DNA from: Spongisporangium articulatum | Lineage (GTDB): Bacteria; Actinomycetota; Actinomycetes; Actinomycetales; Kineosporiaceae | Direction: 5' to 3' | Assembly: GCF_044465595.1 (NCBI RefSeq) | Contig: NZ_JBITLV010000003.1 | Location: 372,001 to 436,000, forward strand | Length of the DNA: 64,000 nt | Shown: one piece after another, positions 45,560-54,421 of the stretch | How the letters are laid out: each line of letters opens with the position of its first letter | Position numbering within the stretch: the stretch's first letter is position 1 | Notes under the pieces: model-generated | Database searches by the model: none | Seen by the model: the letters and a program-made list of their open reading frames with translations, nothing else | What the model was told of the DNA's origin: nothing | Position numbers and translations under genes: made by a program

Positions 45560-46957
45560 ATGGATTCCACCCTTGCGTCATCCTCCGCCGCGGGCCACTC
45601 AGACACCACCTCGGGGGGCTCCGAAAGCGTTGTGAGGCAGAAGCGCGAGCTGGTGACCGAGCTGCCCGGCCCGAAGTCCCGTGAGCTGGCCGCCCGGCGC
45701 GCGGCCGCCGTCGCGGGCGGGGTCGGCAGCGTGATCCCCGTCTACGCCGCCCGGGCCGGTGGTGGGGTCGTGGTGGACGTCGACGGCAACAGCCTGATCG
45801 ACCTGGGGTCCGGGATCGCGGTGACGACGGTCGGCAACGCCGACCCCGGGGTGGCCGCAGCGGTCGCGCAGCAGGCGGCGCTGTACACGCACACCTGCTT
45901 CACGGTCACGCCGTACGAGCCGTACGTCGAGGTGTGCGAGCTGCTGAACCGGATCACCCCCGGCGACTTCGAGAAGCGCACCGCGCTGTTCAACTCGGGC
46001 GCCGAGGCCGTGGAGAACGCCGTGAAGATCGCCCGTCGGGCGACCGGGCGGGACACCGTGGTGGTGTTCGAGAACGCGTACCACGGCCGCACCAACCTGA
46101 CGATGGCGATGACCGCCAAGAACGTCCCGTACAAGGACGGCTTCGGCCCGTTCGCGGGCGAGGTGCACCGGGCCCCGATGTCGTACCCGTTCCGGGACCC
46201 GGAGGGCATGACGGGTGCGCAGGCCGCCGACCGGGCGATCCGCCAGATCGAGGCCGAGGTGGGCGCCCACAACGTCGCCTGCCTGGTGATCGAGCCGATC
46301 CAGGGCGAGGGCGGGTTCGTCGTGCCGGCCCCCGGCTTCCTCGGCGCGCTGGCCGAGTACTGCCGGGACAGGGGGATCGTGTTCATCGCCGACGAGATCC
46401 AGAGCGGGTTCGCCCGCACCGGCGACCTGTTCGCGTGCGAGTTCGAGGGCGTCGTCCCCGACCTGATCACCACCGCCAAGGGCATCGCGGGTGGGATGCC
46501 GCTGTCGGCGGTGACCGGGCGCGCGGAACTGATGGACGCCGTCCCCCCGGGTGGTCTGGGCGGCACCTACGCCGGCAACCCGGTCGCCTGTGTGGCCGCG
46601 CTGGCCGCGCACGCCAGGGTCGAGGACGACGGTCTGGTGGCCGCCGCCCGCCGCATCGGTGAGACGCTGCTCACCCGGCTCACGGAGCTGGCGAAGACCT
46701 GCCCGCAGCTCGGGGACGTGCGCGGGCGAGGGGGCATGGTGGCCGTGGAGATCGTGCGGCCCGGGACGACGGACCCCGACCCGGTGGAGACCGCCCGGAT
46801 CAGCGCGGCCTGCCACGCGGCCGGGGTCATCACGCTGACCTGCGGGACCTTCGGCAACGTGCTGCGCCTGCTGCCGCCGCTGGTGATCGACGACGGGCTG
46901 CTCGCCGAGGGGCTCGATGTGCTGGCGGTGGCGATATCGGGACAGAGAACGGCCTAA
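45560..46957 (+). CDS. gabT: 4-aminobutyrate aminotransferase
   Basis: A 465-residue class III PLP aminotransferase. VDVDGNSLIDLGSGIAVTTVGN and NSGAEAVENAVKIARRATGR are the family core, IADEIQSGFARTG binds cofactor, and TTAKGIAGGMPLSAV holds the PLP lysine. It converts GABA and 2-oxoglutarate to succinate semialdehyde and glutamate. The ATG at 45560 follows the 27-nt divergent region; a serine-rich N-terminal extension of about 25 residues is unusual but has a normal frame. It works with GabD next door and likely takes GABA from the putrescine route at 54-64 kb. Confidence 0.93.
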   Translation: MDSTLASSSAAGHSDTTSGGSESVVRQKRELVTELPGPKSRELAARRAAAVAGGVGSVIPVYAARAGGGVVVDVDGNSLIDLGSGIAVTTVGNADPGVAAAVAQQAALYTHTCFTVTPYEPYVEVCELLNRITPGDFEKRTALFNSGAEAVENAVKIARRATGRDTVVVFENAYHGRTNLTMAMTAKNVPYKDGFGPFAGEVHRAPMSYPFRDPEGMTGAQAADRAIRQIEAEVGAHNVACLVIEPIQGEGGFVVPAPGFLGALAEYCRDRGIVFIADEIQSGFARTGDLFACEFEGVVPDLITTAKGIAGGMPLSAVTGRAELMDAVPPGGLGGTYAGNPVACVAALAAHARVEDDGLVAAARRIGETLLTRLTELAKTCPQLGDVRGRGGMVAVEIVRPGTTDPDPVETARISAACHAAGVITLTCGTFGNVLRLLPPLVIDDGLLAEGLDVLAVAISGQRTA

Positions 46958-47107
46958 CGCAACAATCATTAACTCAACGTCACGAACCGGGTCTGTTCGG
47001 GGGATCAATCTGCCGGTTTTGTGTGCCATGCTGACCGGCAGTTCTCGCGCTCCCCACCCCGGTGGCCGGTGCGAGGGCGACCCACCGACTTCCCCCGGGG
47101 GTGAGCG

Positions 47108-48544
47108 ATGGCCGGTTTGACCGCACCGGCGCACCAGCAAGACCGCGAGACCGACGAGCCCCCTGAGCTCGACGGCGCCTCCGCGGAGGACCTGCCCCAC
47201 CTGACCGCCGGGCCGAGTGTCGACGGACGGGCCCGGGCCGGCGAGGCGAGGCTGCACCAGCTGCTGGACGCCGGCGGGCCGCAGGTCGTCTACCAGCCGC
47301 AGCTGTCGCTGTCCCGACTCACCGTCACCGGCTACGAGGCGCTCTCCCGGTTCCCGCACCATCCCTACTCCGGCACCGAGCACTGGTTCGGCCTGGCCCG
47401 CACGGTCGGCCTCGGCCCCGCACTGGAGGCCGCCGCGCTGCGCCGGGCGTTCGAGGGTGCTCAGGACCGGCCGGCCGGGGTGACGTTGGCGGTCAACCTC
47501 TCCCCCGGCGTCCTGACCGGGCCCGGCCTGAGCGGCCCCCTGCTGTCGGGTGTCCTGCCCGACGACCTCACCGGCATCGAGATCGAGCTGACCGAGCAGG
47601 CCGACCAGCCCGGTGCCGGCGACCGGCTGCGCCGGGCCATCGACGCCCTGCGGGCCCGGGGCGCCACCATCGCGATCGACGACGTCGGCATCGCCCACTC
47701 GGGCCTGCGCCGCGTGATCGAGCTGGAGCCCGACCGCCTGAAGATCGACCGGCATCTCGTGCAGGGCGTGGCCCGGCGCCCCGCCAAGGCGGCCCTGATC
47801 CGCACGATCGTCGAACTGGCCGCCCAGCTCGGCGCCGAGGTGTGCGCCGAGGGGGTCGAGTCGGTGGAGGACCTGACGGCGCTCGCCGAGTTGCAGGTCG
47901 ACCTCGCGCAGGGCTGGCTGATCGGCGGGCCGCGGGCGCAGTTCGAACCGGCCCGGCCCTCGGCCGTGCGCACCGCCTGCGCGTCGCTGACGGCCATGCT
48001 CGGCGCCCCCGCCGGGGAGCACGGCGGCGACCTGGCCACGCGCCTGGCTGCGGCGCGCACCGTCGAGGAACTGGGCGAGCTCGCCGCCGCCGAGGCGGCC
48101 CGGCTGGGCGCCGACACGGTGGTGCTGAGCCCGGTGACCGGTGCCGGGACGGCGGTCACGGACCTCGGGGCCGCCCGCGACGGTGGGTCCGGCGAGTGGG
48201 TGCGGCTGGCCGACTGCGGCGCGACCCGGCGGTGCCTCGCCGAGCGGCGCGTCATGCCGGTGCACACGGAAGAAGGGGCCGCGCTGCTGGTCCCGGTGGT
48301 CAGCCGCGGGGTCTCGGTCGCCCTGCTGACCTGCCTGCGACGTACCGACTCGGTCTGGTCACGGCGCGAGATCGCCCAGGCCCGCGACCTGGCCGCCCGG
48401 CTGGGCCCGACGTTCGAGTTGCTGGCCCTCGCGCCCCGGGCCCGCCGGAAGCCGACGCCCCGACCGGCCCCCACCTCCCCCGAGACGGCCCCCATCCTGG
48501 TGAGCCCCCCGACCGTGCCGATGCCCGCCCTCATCCGGTCGTGA
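47108..48544 (+). CDS. EAL-domain c-di-GMP phosphodiesterase-like protein with C-terminal GAF domain
   Basis: A 478-residue soluble protein. The EAL domain spans about residues 45-285. YEALSRF (E77-A-L), LAVNLSP, IEIELTEQ, IAIDDVGIAHSGL (the DD of DDFGTGYSSL is kept, but the rest differs), LKIDRHLV, CAEGVES and AQGWLIG keep the metal and catalytic Lys residues. Catalysis is plausible. A GAF-like sensor domain lies from about residue 300 to 440, and no GGDEF domain is present. ATG 47108 has GGGGGTG upstream. Its TGA stop is part of the TGATCA base of a 24-bp hairpin. The 150 nt upstream contain the promoter region and no gene. Confidence 0.88.
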   Translation: MAGLTAPAHQQDRETDEPPELDGASAEDLPHLTAGPSVDGRARAGEARLHQLLDAGGPQVVYQPQLSLSRLTVTGYEALSRFPHHPYSGTEHWFGLARTVGLGPALEAAALRRAFEGAQDRPAGVTLAVNLSPGVLTGPGLSGPLLSGVLPDDLTGIEIELTEQADQPGAGDRLRRAIDALRARGATIAIDDVGIAHSGLRRVIELEPDRLKIDRHLVQGVARRPAKAALIRTIVELAAQLGAEVCAEGVESVEDLTALAELQVDLAQGWLIGGPRAQFEPARPSAVRTACASLTAMLGAPAGEHGGDLATRLAAARTVEELGELAAAEAARLGADTVVLSPVTGAGTAVTDLGAARDGGSGEWVRLADCGATRRCLAERRVMPVHTEEGAALLVPVVSRGVSVALLTCLRRTDSVWSRREIAQARDLAARLGPTFELLALAPRARRKPTPRPAPTSPETAPILVSPPTVPMPALIRS

Positions 48545-48622
48545 TCAAGGAAACTTCTACTCTCCTCGAGGACCTCGACCATGGCTGGAACGGCCGCTGA
48601 GAGTAGAAGTTTCCTTGATCAC
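48541..48622. terminator. 24-bp perfect hairpin overlapping the EAL gene stop codon
   Basis: Left arm 48541-48564 begins GTGATCAAGGAAACTTC and its exact complement is at 48599-48622, around a 34-nt loop that can form smaller stems. The TGA of the EAL gene (48542-48544) is in the left arm. The structure stands between convergent genes, so it can terminate both transcripts. It shares the terminal TGATCA with the hairpin at 34426-34475 but has a different inner sequence. Confidence 0.85.
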
Positions 48623-48645
48623 CGGGGGCCGGGGGGCCGGGGCGC

Positions 48646-51600
48646 TCAGCCGATCCGGACCGTCGGCGCCGCCACGTTGTTGCTCAACCGCGGATCGGGC
48701 ACCGTCGACAACGCGCCGGCCTTGATCCAGCTCCCGGGCAGCAGGAGCGCCACCGGCTTCACGCTCACCGAGTAGGTGAGGCTCGCCCCGCTGGCCAGTC
48801 CCGAGGCGCTGTAGACGACGGCGGTCGGCAGCACGATGGTCCCGCCCTTGGCCTCGCTCACCAGGAGCCCCGGTCCGAGGTCCACGGAGGTCGTCGTGGC
48901 CGACGCCGCGTTCGGGCCGACGTTGCGCACCGTCACGGTCGCGGTGAAGGTACCGCCCCGCGGCACGCTCGACGGAGCGCTGACCGAGACCTGCAGGTCG
49001 GCTCGCGCGGAGGTGACCGACAGGACCGTCAGGGAGTAGCTCGCGGAGGTGGCCGAACCGGTCGAGGCCGTCACCCGCACCGGGCCTGACGTACGGCCTG
49101 CCGTGAGCACGGCGGCCGTCGCCGTGCCGGCGGCGTTCGTGACCGCCGTCGACGTGGCGGCCGAGCCGGCGAAGGCCGCCGAGCCGGACACGACCTTGAA
49201 GGTGACGCTCTGGCCCGGGACCGGGTTGCCGTAGGCGTCGGTGACGGTGGCGACGAGCGGATCGGCGAACGGCTGGCCCGCCGTGCCCGCCTGTCCCGAG
49301 CCGCCTGCGGCGGAGACCGCGGTGGCCGGCCCGGCCACGACGGCCACGGAGACCGCGCGGTTGGCCGGTGCGGTCCGACCGTTGTCGGCGACGACGGTGA
49401 AGGCGTAGGTACCGGCCGTGGTCGGTGTGCCCGACAGCACGCCGGTCGGGCTCAGGACCAGCCCGGGCGGGAGCGCGCCGGTGGCGGTGACCGCCGGGGC
49501 CGGGTAGCCGCCGGTGCCGAACGCGAACGAGTAGGCGCTGCCCGCCGTCCCGTTCGGCGGGGTGCCCGTGATCGTGGGCGGGGAGAAGGGCGTGACGGGA
49601 TCGGACGGCGCGGACGCCGGGCCGTCACCCACCGCGTTCGACGCCACCACGGTGAACGTCCAGGCGTGGCCGGCGGTCAGGCCCGGCACCGTGGCCGAGG
49701 TGCCCGTCGCCGTCCGGGTGACCGGTGCGGTGGCGCCGTCCGTGATGTCGTGCGCGGTGACCGTGTACCCGGTCAGCGCCGTCCCGCCGGTGGAGGCGGG
49801 CGCCGTCCAGCTGACGTCGGCCGAGGTGTTGCCCGCCGTCGCGGTGACCTTCGTCGGGGCGCCGGGCCGGATCGCGGCCACGGTCATCGTGACGTTCCGC
49901 TCGGCGACCGGGTCATGGCCGTTGGCGGCCCGCACGGTGAACCCGAAAGAGCCTGCGGCCGAGGGGGTCCCGCTCAGCACGCCCGCCGAGCTCAGGTTCA
50001 GCCCCGGCGCCAACGCGCCACCCGAGACGGTGAAGGTGGACGCCGGGTAGCCGGTCGCGGTGAACCCGAACCGGTAGTCGGTGCCCACGGTGCCGTTCGG
50101 CACCGGTTCCGACGTGATGCCCGGGGCCGAGAACGGCGTCACCGGAGCCGACGCCGCGGACGGCACCGAGCGGCCCGCGGAGTTGCTCGCGATGACGGTG
50201 AAGGTCCAGTCGTGCCCGGCGGTGAGCCCGGTGGCCGTCGTCGAGGTACCGGCGACCGTCGTCGTGACCGGGGTGGCGGCCGGGTCGGTGGTGTCGCGCG
50301 CGGTCACGGTGTAGCCCGTGATCGGACTGATCCCGGTGTAGCCGGGGGCGGTCCAGGAGACGTCCGCGGACGACGGCCCGGCGCTCGCGCGCACGGCGGT
50401 GGGGGCGTCGGGCACGGACTGCTGCACGGACAACGTGAACGAGCGTCGCTGAGCGGCCCCGGCCCCATTGGCGGCCGTCACCTCGAAGCTGAAATCGCCC
50501 TGAGCGGTAGGAGTCCCGGACAACCGGCCGGCCGAGGCGAGGGTCAGACCGGGCGGCAGGGCGCCCCCGGTGACCGTGAAGCCGGCGGCCGGGTACCCGG
50601 TGGCGGTGAAGCTGAAGTCGTAGGGCTGGTCCTCGGCGCCGTCGGGCGGGGTGCCGGTGAAGCCGGCGTCGGAGAAGGGCCGTACCGCCTGGGTGGTCGC
50701 GATGCCCGAGTCTCCGGCCGGGTTGATCGCCACGATGGCGAACCGGTAGTCGTGGCCCTCGGTCAGGCCGGTCACAGTGGCCGAGGTCCGGGTCACGAAG
50801 ACCGCGCGCCCCGGCACGCTCTGACCGCCGGTCACGTCGTACGGGGTCACCGTGTAGGAGGTCACGGCGCAGCCGCCGTCGTCGGCCGGGGCCGACCACG
50901 AGACCTGCGCACCGCGGTTGCCCGCCGCGGCCTGCAGCTGCCGGGGCGCCGAGGGCGGCTGCATCGTGGGGTCGGTGATGTTGATGCCGGCCGGTCCGCC
51001 GCCGGTGATGATCCGGGAGCCGGGCGGGGCGTAGGACGAACCGCCGCCCCCGCCGGCGCCGACCTCCTCGTACATCGACTGACCCCTCGAGTCGACCGCG
51101 TAGCCGCCGCTGCCGCCGCCCCCGCCGCCGTAGTAGCCGCCGCCCCCACCACCGGCCGCGCCGTCGCGGCCCAACGTGTCGCCCCCGTCGCCGCCCTGGC
51201 CCAGACCGCCGGCGCCGCCGTCCGAACCCACGTAGTAGAAGCCGCCGGGGACGGGTTGGTATCCCTTCGCTCCGGCTCCGCCCTGGCCTCCGGCCGTGCC
51301 CGACGCTCCGCGACCGCCCTGAGCGTTGCCGATGAAACCGGGCCGCCCGTCGCTGCCCGCGGCGCCGGCGTCCCCACCGTTCGCGCCCCCCATCCCGGCG
51401 CTGCCGCCGCCTCCGCCGGCGACGACGAGACGCGAGGCCAGGGAGCCGTTCTGCGTGCTGCTGACCGTCCGGATGTCGCTGGCTCCACCACCGTTGCCGC
51501 CGTCCGCGCCGCGTCCGGACCCGCCGCGGCCGCCGCCGTTCCACCCGTCCTCGCCGCCCACCTCGAGGTAGAGCGTGCTGCCGGGCACCAGGCCGGTCAG

Positions 51601-51864
51601 GGTGCTGGTGACCTGGGCGCCCGGGCCACCGGCGCTGGCGCCGTTCGCCGTGACGGTCGTGGACGTCAGACCCGCCGGCACGGTCCAGGTCTGCTCGACC
51701 CCGGTGAAGCCGTACACGCAGACCCCGCCCGCCGCGGCCGCCGGCGGGGCGAGGGCGACCAGGGCCGAGCCGACGGCCAGCACGCCCACTGCGGTGGCGC
51801 TCACGGCCGGGCGCCACCGGCGTCCGGTCCCTGAGGTTCGTGCTGCCGTGGGTGTGACCGTCAT
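48646..51864 (-). CDS. Large secreted glycine-rich protein with Fn3, He_PIG and DUF11-like domains
   Basis: A 1072-residue exported protein. A signal peptide ends near residue 45 (VLAVGSALVALAPPAAAAG). A Gly-rich domain (about 75-240; GGNGGGASD and GGGGGGYYGGGGG runs) resembles bacterial glycine-rich receptor-like domains. Three Fn3 plus He_PIG pairs follow (Fn3: VSWSAPADDGG, VSWTAPGYTG, VSWTAPASTGG; He_PIG: LPPGLTL). A Big_1-like domain (VTDAYGNPVPGQSVTF) and a C-terminal DUF11-like domain complete it. No LPXTG or transmembrane anchor is visible, so it is probably released or wall-associated. It is an adhesin or surface scaffold candidate. It lies 115 nt downstream of a two-component system on the same strand. 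Confidence 0.87.
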   Translation of the reverse strand: MTVTPTAARTSGTGRRWRPAVSATAVGVLAVGSALVALAPPAAAAGGVCVYGFTGVEQTWTVPAGLTSTTVTANGASAGGPGAQVTSTLTGLVPGSTLYLEVGGEDGWNGGGRGGSGRGADGGNGGGASDIRTVSSTQNGSLASRLVVAGGGGGSAGMGGANGGDAGAAGSDGRPGFIGNAQGGRGASGTAGGQGGAGAKGYQPVPGGFYYVGSDGGAGGLGQGGDGGDTLGRDGAAGGGGGGYYGGGGGGSGGYAVDSRGQSMYEEVGAGGGGGSSYAPPGSRIITGGGPAGINITDPTMQPPSAPRQLQAAAGNRGAQVSWSAPADDGGCAVTSYTVTPYDVTGGQSVPGRAVFVTRTSATVTGLTEGHDYRFAIVAINPAGDSGIATTQAVRPFSDAGFTGTPPDGAEDQPYDFSFTATGYPAAGFTVTGGALPPGLTLASAGRLSGTPTAQGDFSFEVTAANGAGAAQRRSFTLSVQQSVPDAPTAVRASAGPSSADVSWTAPGYTGISPITGYTVTARDTTDPAATPVTTTVAGTSTTATGLTAGHDWTFTVIASNSAGRSVPSAASAPVTPFSAPGITSEPVPNGTVGTDYRFGFTATGYPASTFTVSGGALAPGLNLSSAGVLSGTPSAAGSFGFTVRAANGHDPVAERNVTMTVAAIRPGAPTKVTATAGNTSADVSWTAPASTGGTALTGYTVTAHDITDGATAPVTRTATGTSATVPGLTAGHAWTFTVVASNAVGDGPASAPSDPVTPFSPPTITGTPPNGTAGSAYSFAFGTGGYPAPAVTATGALPPGLVLSPTGVLSGTPTTAGTYAFTVVADNGRTAPANRAVSVAVVAGPATAVSAAGGSGQAGTAGQPFADPLVATVTDAYGNPVPGQSVTFKVVSGSAAFAGSAATSTAVTNAAGTATAAVLTAGRTSGPVRVTASTGSATSASYSLTVLSVTSARADLQVSVSAPSSVPRGGTFTATVTVRNVGPNAASATTTSVDLGPGLLVSEAKGGTIVLPTAVVYSASGLASGASLTYSVSVKPVALLLPGSWIKAGALSTVPDPRLSNNVAAPTVRIG

Positions 51865-51979
51865 GCCTGGCTTCTCCGTCCGCTCACCGCTGTCCGCCGG
51901 GCCGCAACGACCCGCGCGGACTCTAGGCAGGACGGCGGGGCTTCCGGAATGGACCCAGGTCCATGCCCGGGTCCAGAGC

Positions 51980-52621
51980 TCAGTCCCCGGCCAGGAACCG
52001 CAGGACGGCCAGCACCCGACGGTGGTCGTCGCCGTCCTCGTGGATGCCGAGTTCGTCGTAGATCCGCGAGGTGTGGGCCACGACCGCCTTCTCCCCGATG
52101 CCCAGCCGGGCCGCGATGGCCGCGTTGGAGCGACCCTGGGCCACCAGGGCGAGCACCTCACGCTGGCGCGGGGTCAGGCGCTCCACCGGGTCGCCCGCGT
52201 GCCCGAGCAGCAGCCGGACGACGTCGGGGTCCAAGGCGGTGCCGCCGCCGGCGACGCGACGCAGGTCCGCGAGGAAGGTCGGGACGTGTCCGACGCGCTG
52301 CTTGAGCTGGTAGCCGACGCCGCGCGCGTCCTGACGGAGCAGTTGCGCGCCGTGGCGGCGGGCGACGAACTGGGAGAGCACCATCACCGCCAGGCCGGGT
52401 TGCTCGCGCCGCAGCTGCAGTGCGGTGTCCAGGCCGTCGGTGGTGCCACCGGGCGGGATGCGGACGTCGGTGATCAGCAGGTCCGGTCGGGCCCGCCGCA
52501 CCACGTCCAGCGCGGAGCCCGCGTCCCCGGCGGTACCCACGACATCGATTTCCGAGCCCGCCAGCAGCGAGACCAGTCCGTGCCGAAAGAGCGCCTCGTC
52601 CTCGACGATCACGACCCGCAC
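51980..52621 (-). CDS. NarL/LuxR-family response regulator
   Basis: A 213-residue regulator. The receiver has the acidic pair E7-D8 (VEDEALF) and the phosphorylation site D52 (LLITDVRIPP). The LuxR-type helix-turn-helix is LTPRQREVLALVAQGRSNAAIAARLGIGEKAVVAHTSRIYDELGI, about residues 148-192. It overlaps the histidine kinase gene by 13 nt, so the pair is coexpressed. The next gene is the large secreted protein, 115 nt after its stop, which is a plausible target. Confidence 0.93.
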   Translation of the reverse strand: MRVVIVEDEALFRHGLVSLLAGSEIDVVGTAGDAGSALDVVRRARPDLLITDVRIPPGGTTDGLDTALQLRREQPGLAVMVLSQFVARRHGAQLLRQDARGVGYQLKQRVGHVPTFLADLRRVAGGGTALDPDVVRLLLGHAGDPVERLTPRQREVLALVAQGRSNAAIAARLGIGEKAVVAHTSRIYDELGIHEDGDDHRRVLAVLRFLAGD

Positions 52622-54387
52622 GGCAGCTCCGCCCGCACGAGAGTGCCTTCTCCGGGCGGACTCTCGATGGTGAGCCGACCGCCCATCGCCTCGGCGCGGT
52701 CGGCCATGCTCTGCAGTCCCAGGCCGGTGCCGTCCGGGCGCACGCCACCCGGCCGCACGCCGCCGCGACCGTCGTCGGCGACCGTGATGACGAGGCGCCC
52801 CGGCTGCCGGGCCAGGTCGACCACGAGTTCCGTCGCCCGGGAGTGCTTCACGGCGTTCGCGACCGCCTCCGCCACGATCGCGTAGGCACCGAACGCCACG
52901 GTGTCCGGCACGTCGGCGCCGCGGCCGGCGTCGTCCAGCGTCAGCCGTGAGCGCAGCGGGGTGCGTTCGAGCAGTTCCTCCACGGCGGCGACGAGGCCCA
53001 GATCGGTCAACGTCGCGGGCAGCAGGCCCTGGATCAACCTGCGGATCTCGTCCAGGGTCTCATCCAGCCGGTCGCGGACCTGGAGGACCAGACCCTGCGC
53101 CGGGCCGTCGTCCGCCGGGACGCCCGGGCGCGCGACCGCCGCGCCGAGTTGGGCGGCGGCCAGCACGAGCCGCGACTGGACGACGTCGTGCAACTGGGTG
53201 ACCACCCGTCGGCGCTCCGCGTCGGCCACCTCGACCAGCCGGGCCCGGGAGGCCACCACCTGCTCACGACCGGCCACCAGCTCGGCGAGGAGGTGGTCGC
53301 GTTCCAGCGCCAGCGAGACCACGTCGGCCACCTGGATCACGGGCCGCGGATCGGCGATGAACTCGAGGTCGTACTCGATCGCGCCGAAGGTCCCGGAGCT
53401 GCCTCGACAGAGCACGCGCCCGCGGCCGGGGGCGGGCGCGCCGCTCGGTGCCGGTATCACCAGGTCGGCGCTCGGGTCGCCGAGGGCCCCGGCCACGGCG
53501 GAGCGCAGGTCGGGGTACCCGCCGGCGCCCGAGGCCAGCGTGGCCCCCAGTTCCTCGATCCGGCCGATGTGGGCGAACCCCCCGCGCAGCAGGCCGGCGG
53601 AGAAGGCGATCGGCATGGTGAGCAGGGCCAGCGTCTGGGCCACGAACAGCGGCAGCGGCTGCCACCGCAACGCCGGGGCGATCACGTTGGCCGACAACGG
53701 GATGAACCACAGGACGACGACACCCCAGCCGTAGACGGCGGCCAGGGCCCGCCGCTCGGCCACGGGGCGACGCATCCGGCTGCCGCGCACCCGGGTGACC
53801 AGGTGCGCGCCGGCCGCCAGCAGGACGAGGGCACCGAGCGTCCGCTGCCCGATCAGGAACCAGCGGTCGAACCCGCTCTCCTGACCCGGAAGCAGGTCAC
53901 CGGTCAGGATGCGCGCGATCCGGACCGTGTCGAATCCGGCCGTCACCCCGTACGCAGCCATCACGAGCACGCGGTCGGCCGGGCCGCTCAGCCGACCCGA
54001 CGGAAACGCCAGCAGGACGTGCAGGACGGCGGCGACGGTCGCCTGTCCGGCCACGAAGCCCACCGGATAGAGCACCGGCAGTTCGGAGTTCGCCGCCATC
54101 GCCAGGATGAAGAGGAAGCCGCAGACACACAGCAGCACCCCGGTCCGGTTGTGCGGGCGACGCCACCAGGCCAGGACACCGAGCAGGACGTTGACCACCC
54201 CGAGAGCAGCGAACAGCGCCACCGCGAGGGTCAGATGCGGCACCTGAGGCGGCCGGGGGACGACGACGACCACGGTGACCGCATCGGTCACGGCCAGTGC
54301 GCTCACCAGCAGCAGAGCCACGTGCAGCGGCTGCGCCCAACGGGTCCGGCCGCCTGAGCGGGACGACATGTGGTCGGCGGTGGGCAC
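52609..54387 (-). CDS. NarL-partner sensor histidine kinase (HisKA_3)
   Basis: A 592-residue kinase. The first ~280 residues contain about seven hydrophobic segments, making a membrane-embedded sensor. A cytoplasmic region leads to the H-box DAERRRVVTQLHDVVQSRLV with the phosphoacceptor in HDVVQ. A HATPase_c domain follows (EAVANAVKHS N-box, VADDGRGG, GLGLQSMADRAEAMGG). The signal is unknown. The last 13 nt overlap the start of the regulator gene. The ATG at 54387 is the first of two in-frame candidates. Confidence 0.93.
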   Translation of the reverse strand: MPTADHMSSRSGGRTRWAQPLHVALLLVSALAVTDAVTVVVVVPRPPQVPHLTLAVALFAALGVVNVLLGVLAWWRRPHNRTGVLLCVCGFLFILAMAANSELPVLYPVGFVAGQATVAAVLHVLLAFPSGRLSGPADRVLVMAAYGVTAGFDTVRIARILTGDLLPGQESGFDRWFLIGQRTLGALVLLAAGAHLVTRVRGSRMRRPVAERRALAAVYGWGVVVLWFIPLSANVIAPALRWQPLPLFVAQTLALLTMPIAFSAGLLRGGFAHIGRIEELGATLASGAGGYPDLRSAVAGALGDPSADLVIPAPSGAPAPGRGRVLCRGSSGTFGAIEYDLEFIADPRPVIQVADVVSLALERDHLLAELVAGREQVVASRARLVEVADAERRRVVTQLHDVVQSRLVLAAAQLGAAVARPGVPADDGPAQGLVLQVRDRLDETLDEIRRLIQGLLPATLTDLGLVAAVEELLERTPLRSRLTLDDAGRGADVPDTVAFGAYAIVAEAVANAVKHSRATELVVDLARQPGRLVITVADDGRGGVRPGGVRPDGTGLGLQSMADRAEAMGGRLTIESPPGEGTLVRAELPCGS

Positions 54388-54421
54388 CGCAGGACAATAG
54401 CCGCGGGCTCACAGCCGCCCG

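Noticed and set aside
47011..47040. TGCCGGT and ACCGGCA inverted repeat before the EAL gene
   Set aside because: Seven-bp arms with a 16-nt spacer are expected by chance in DNA of this composition; no FliA-type promoter fits.
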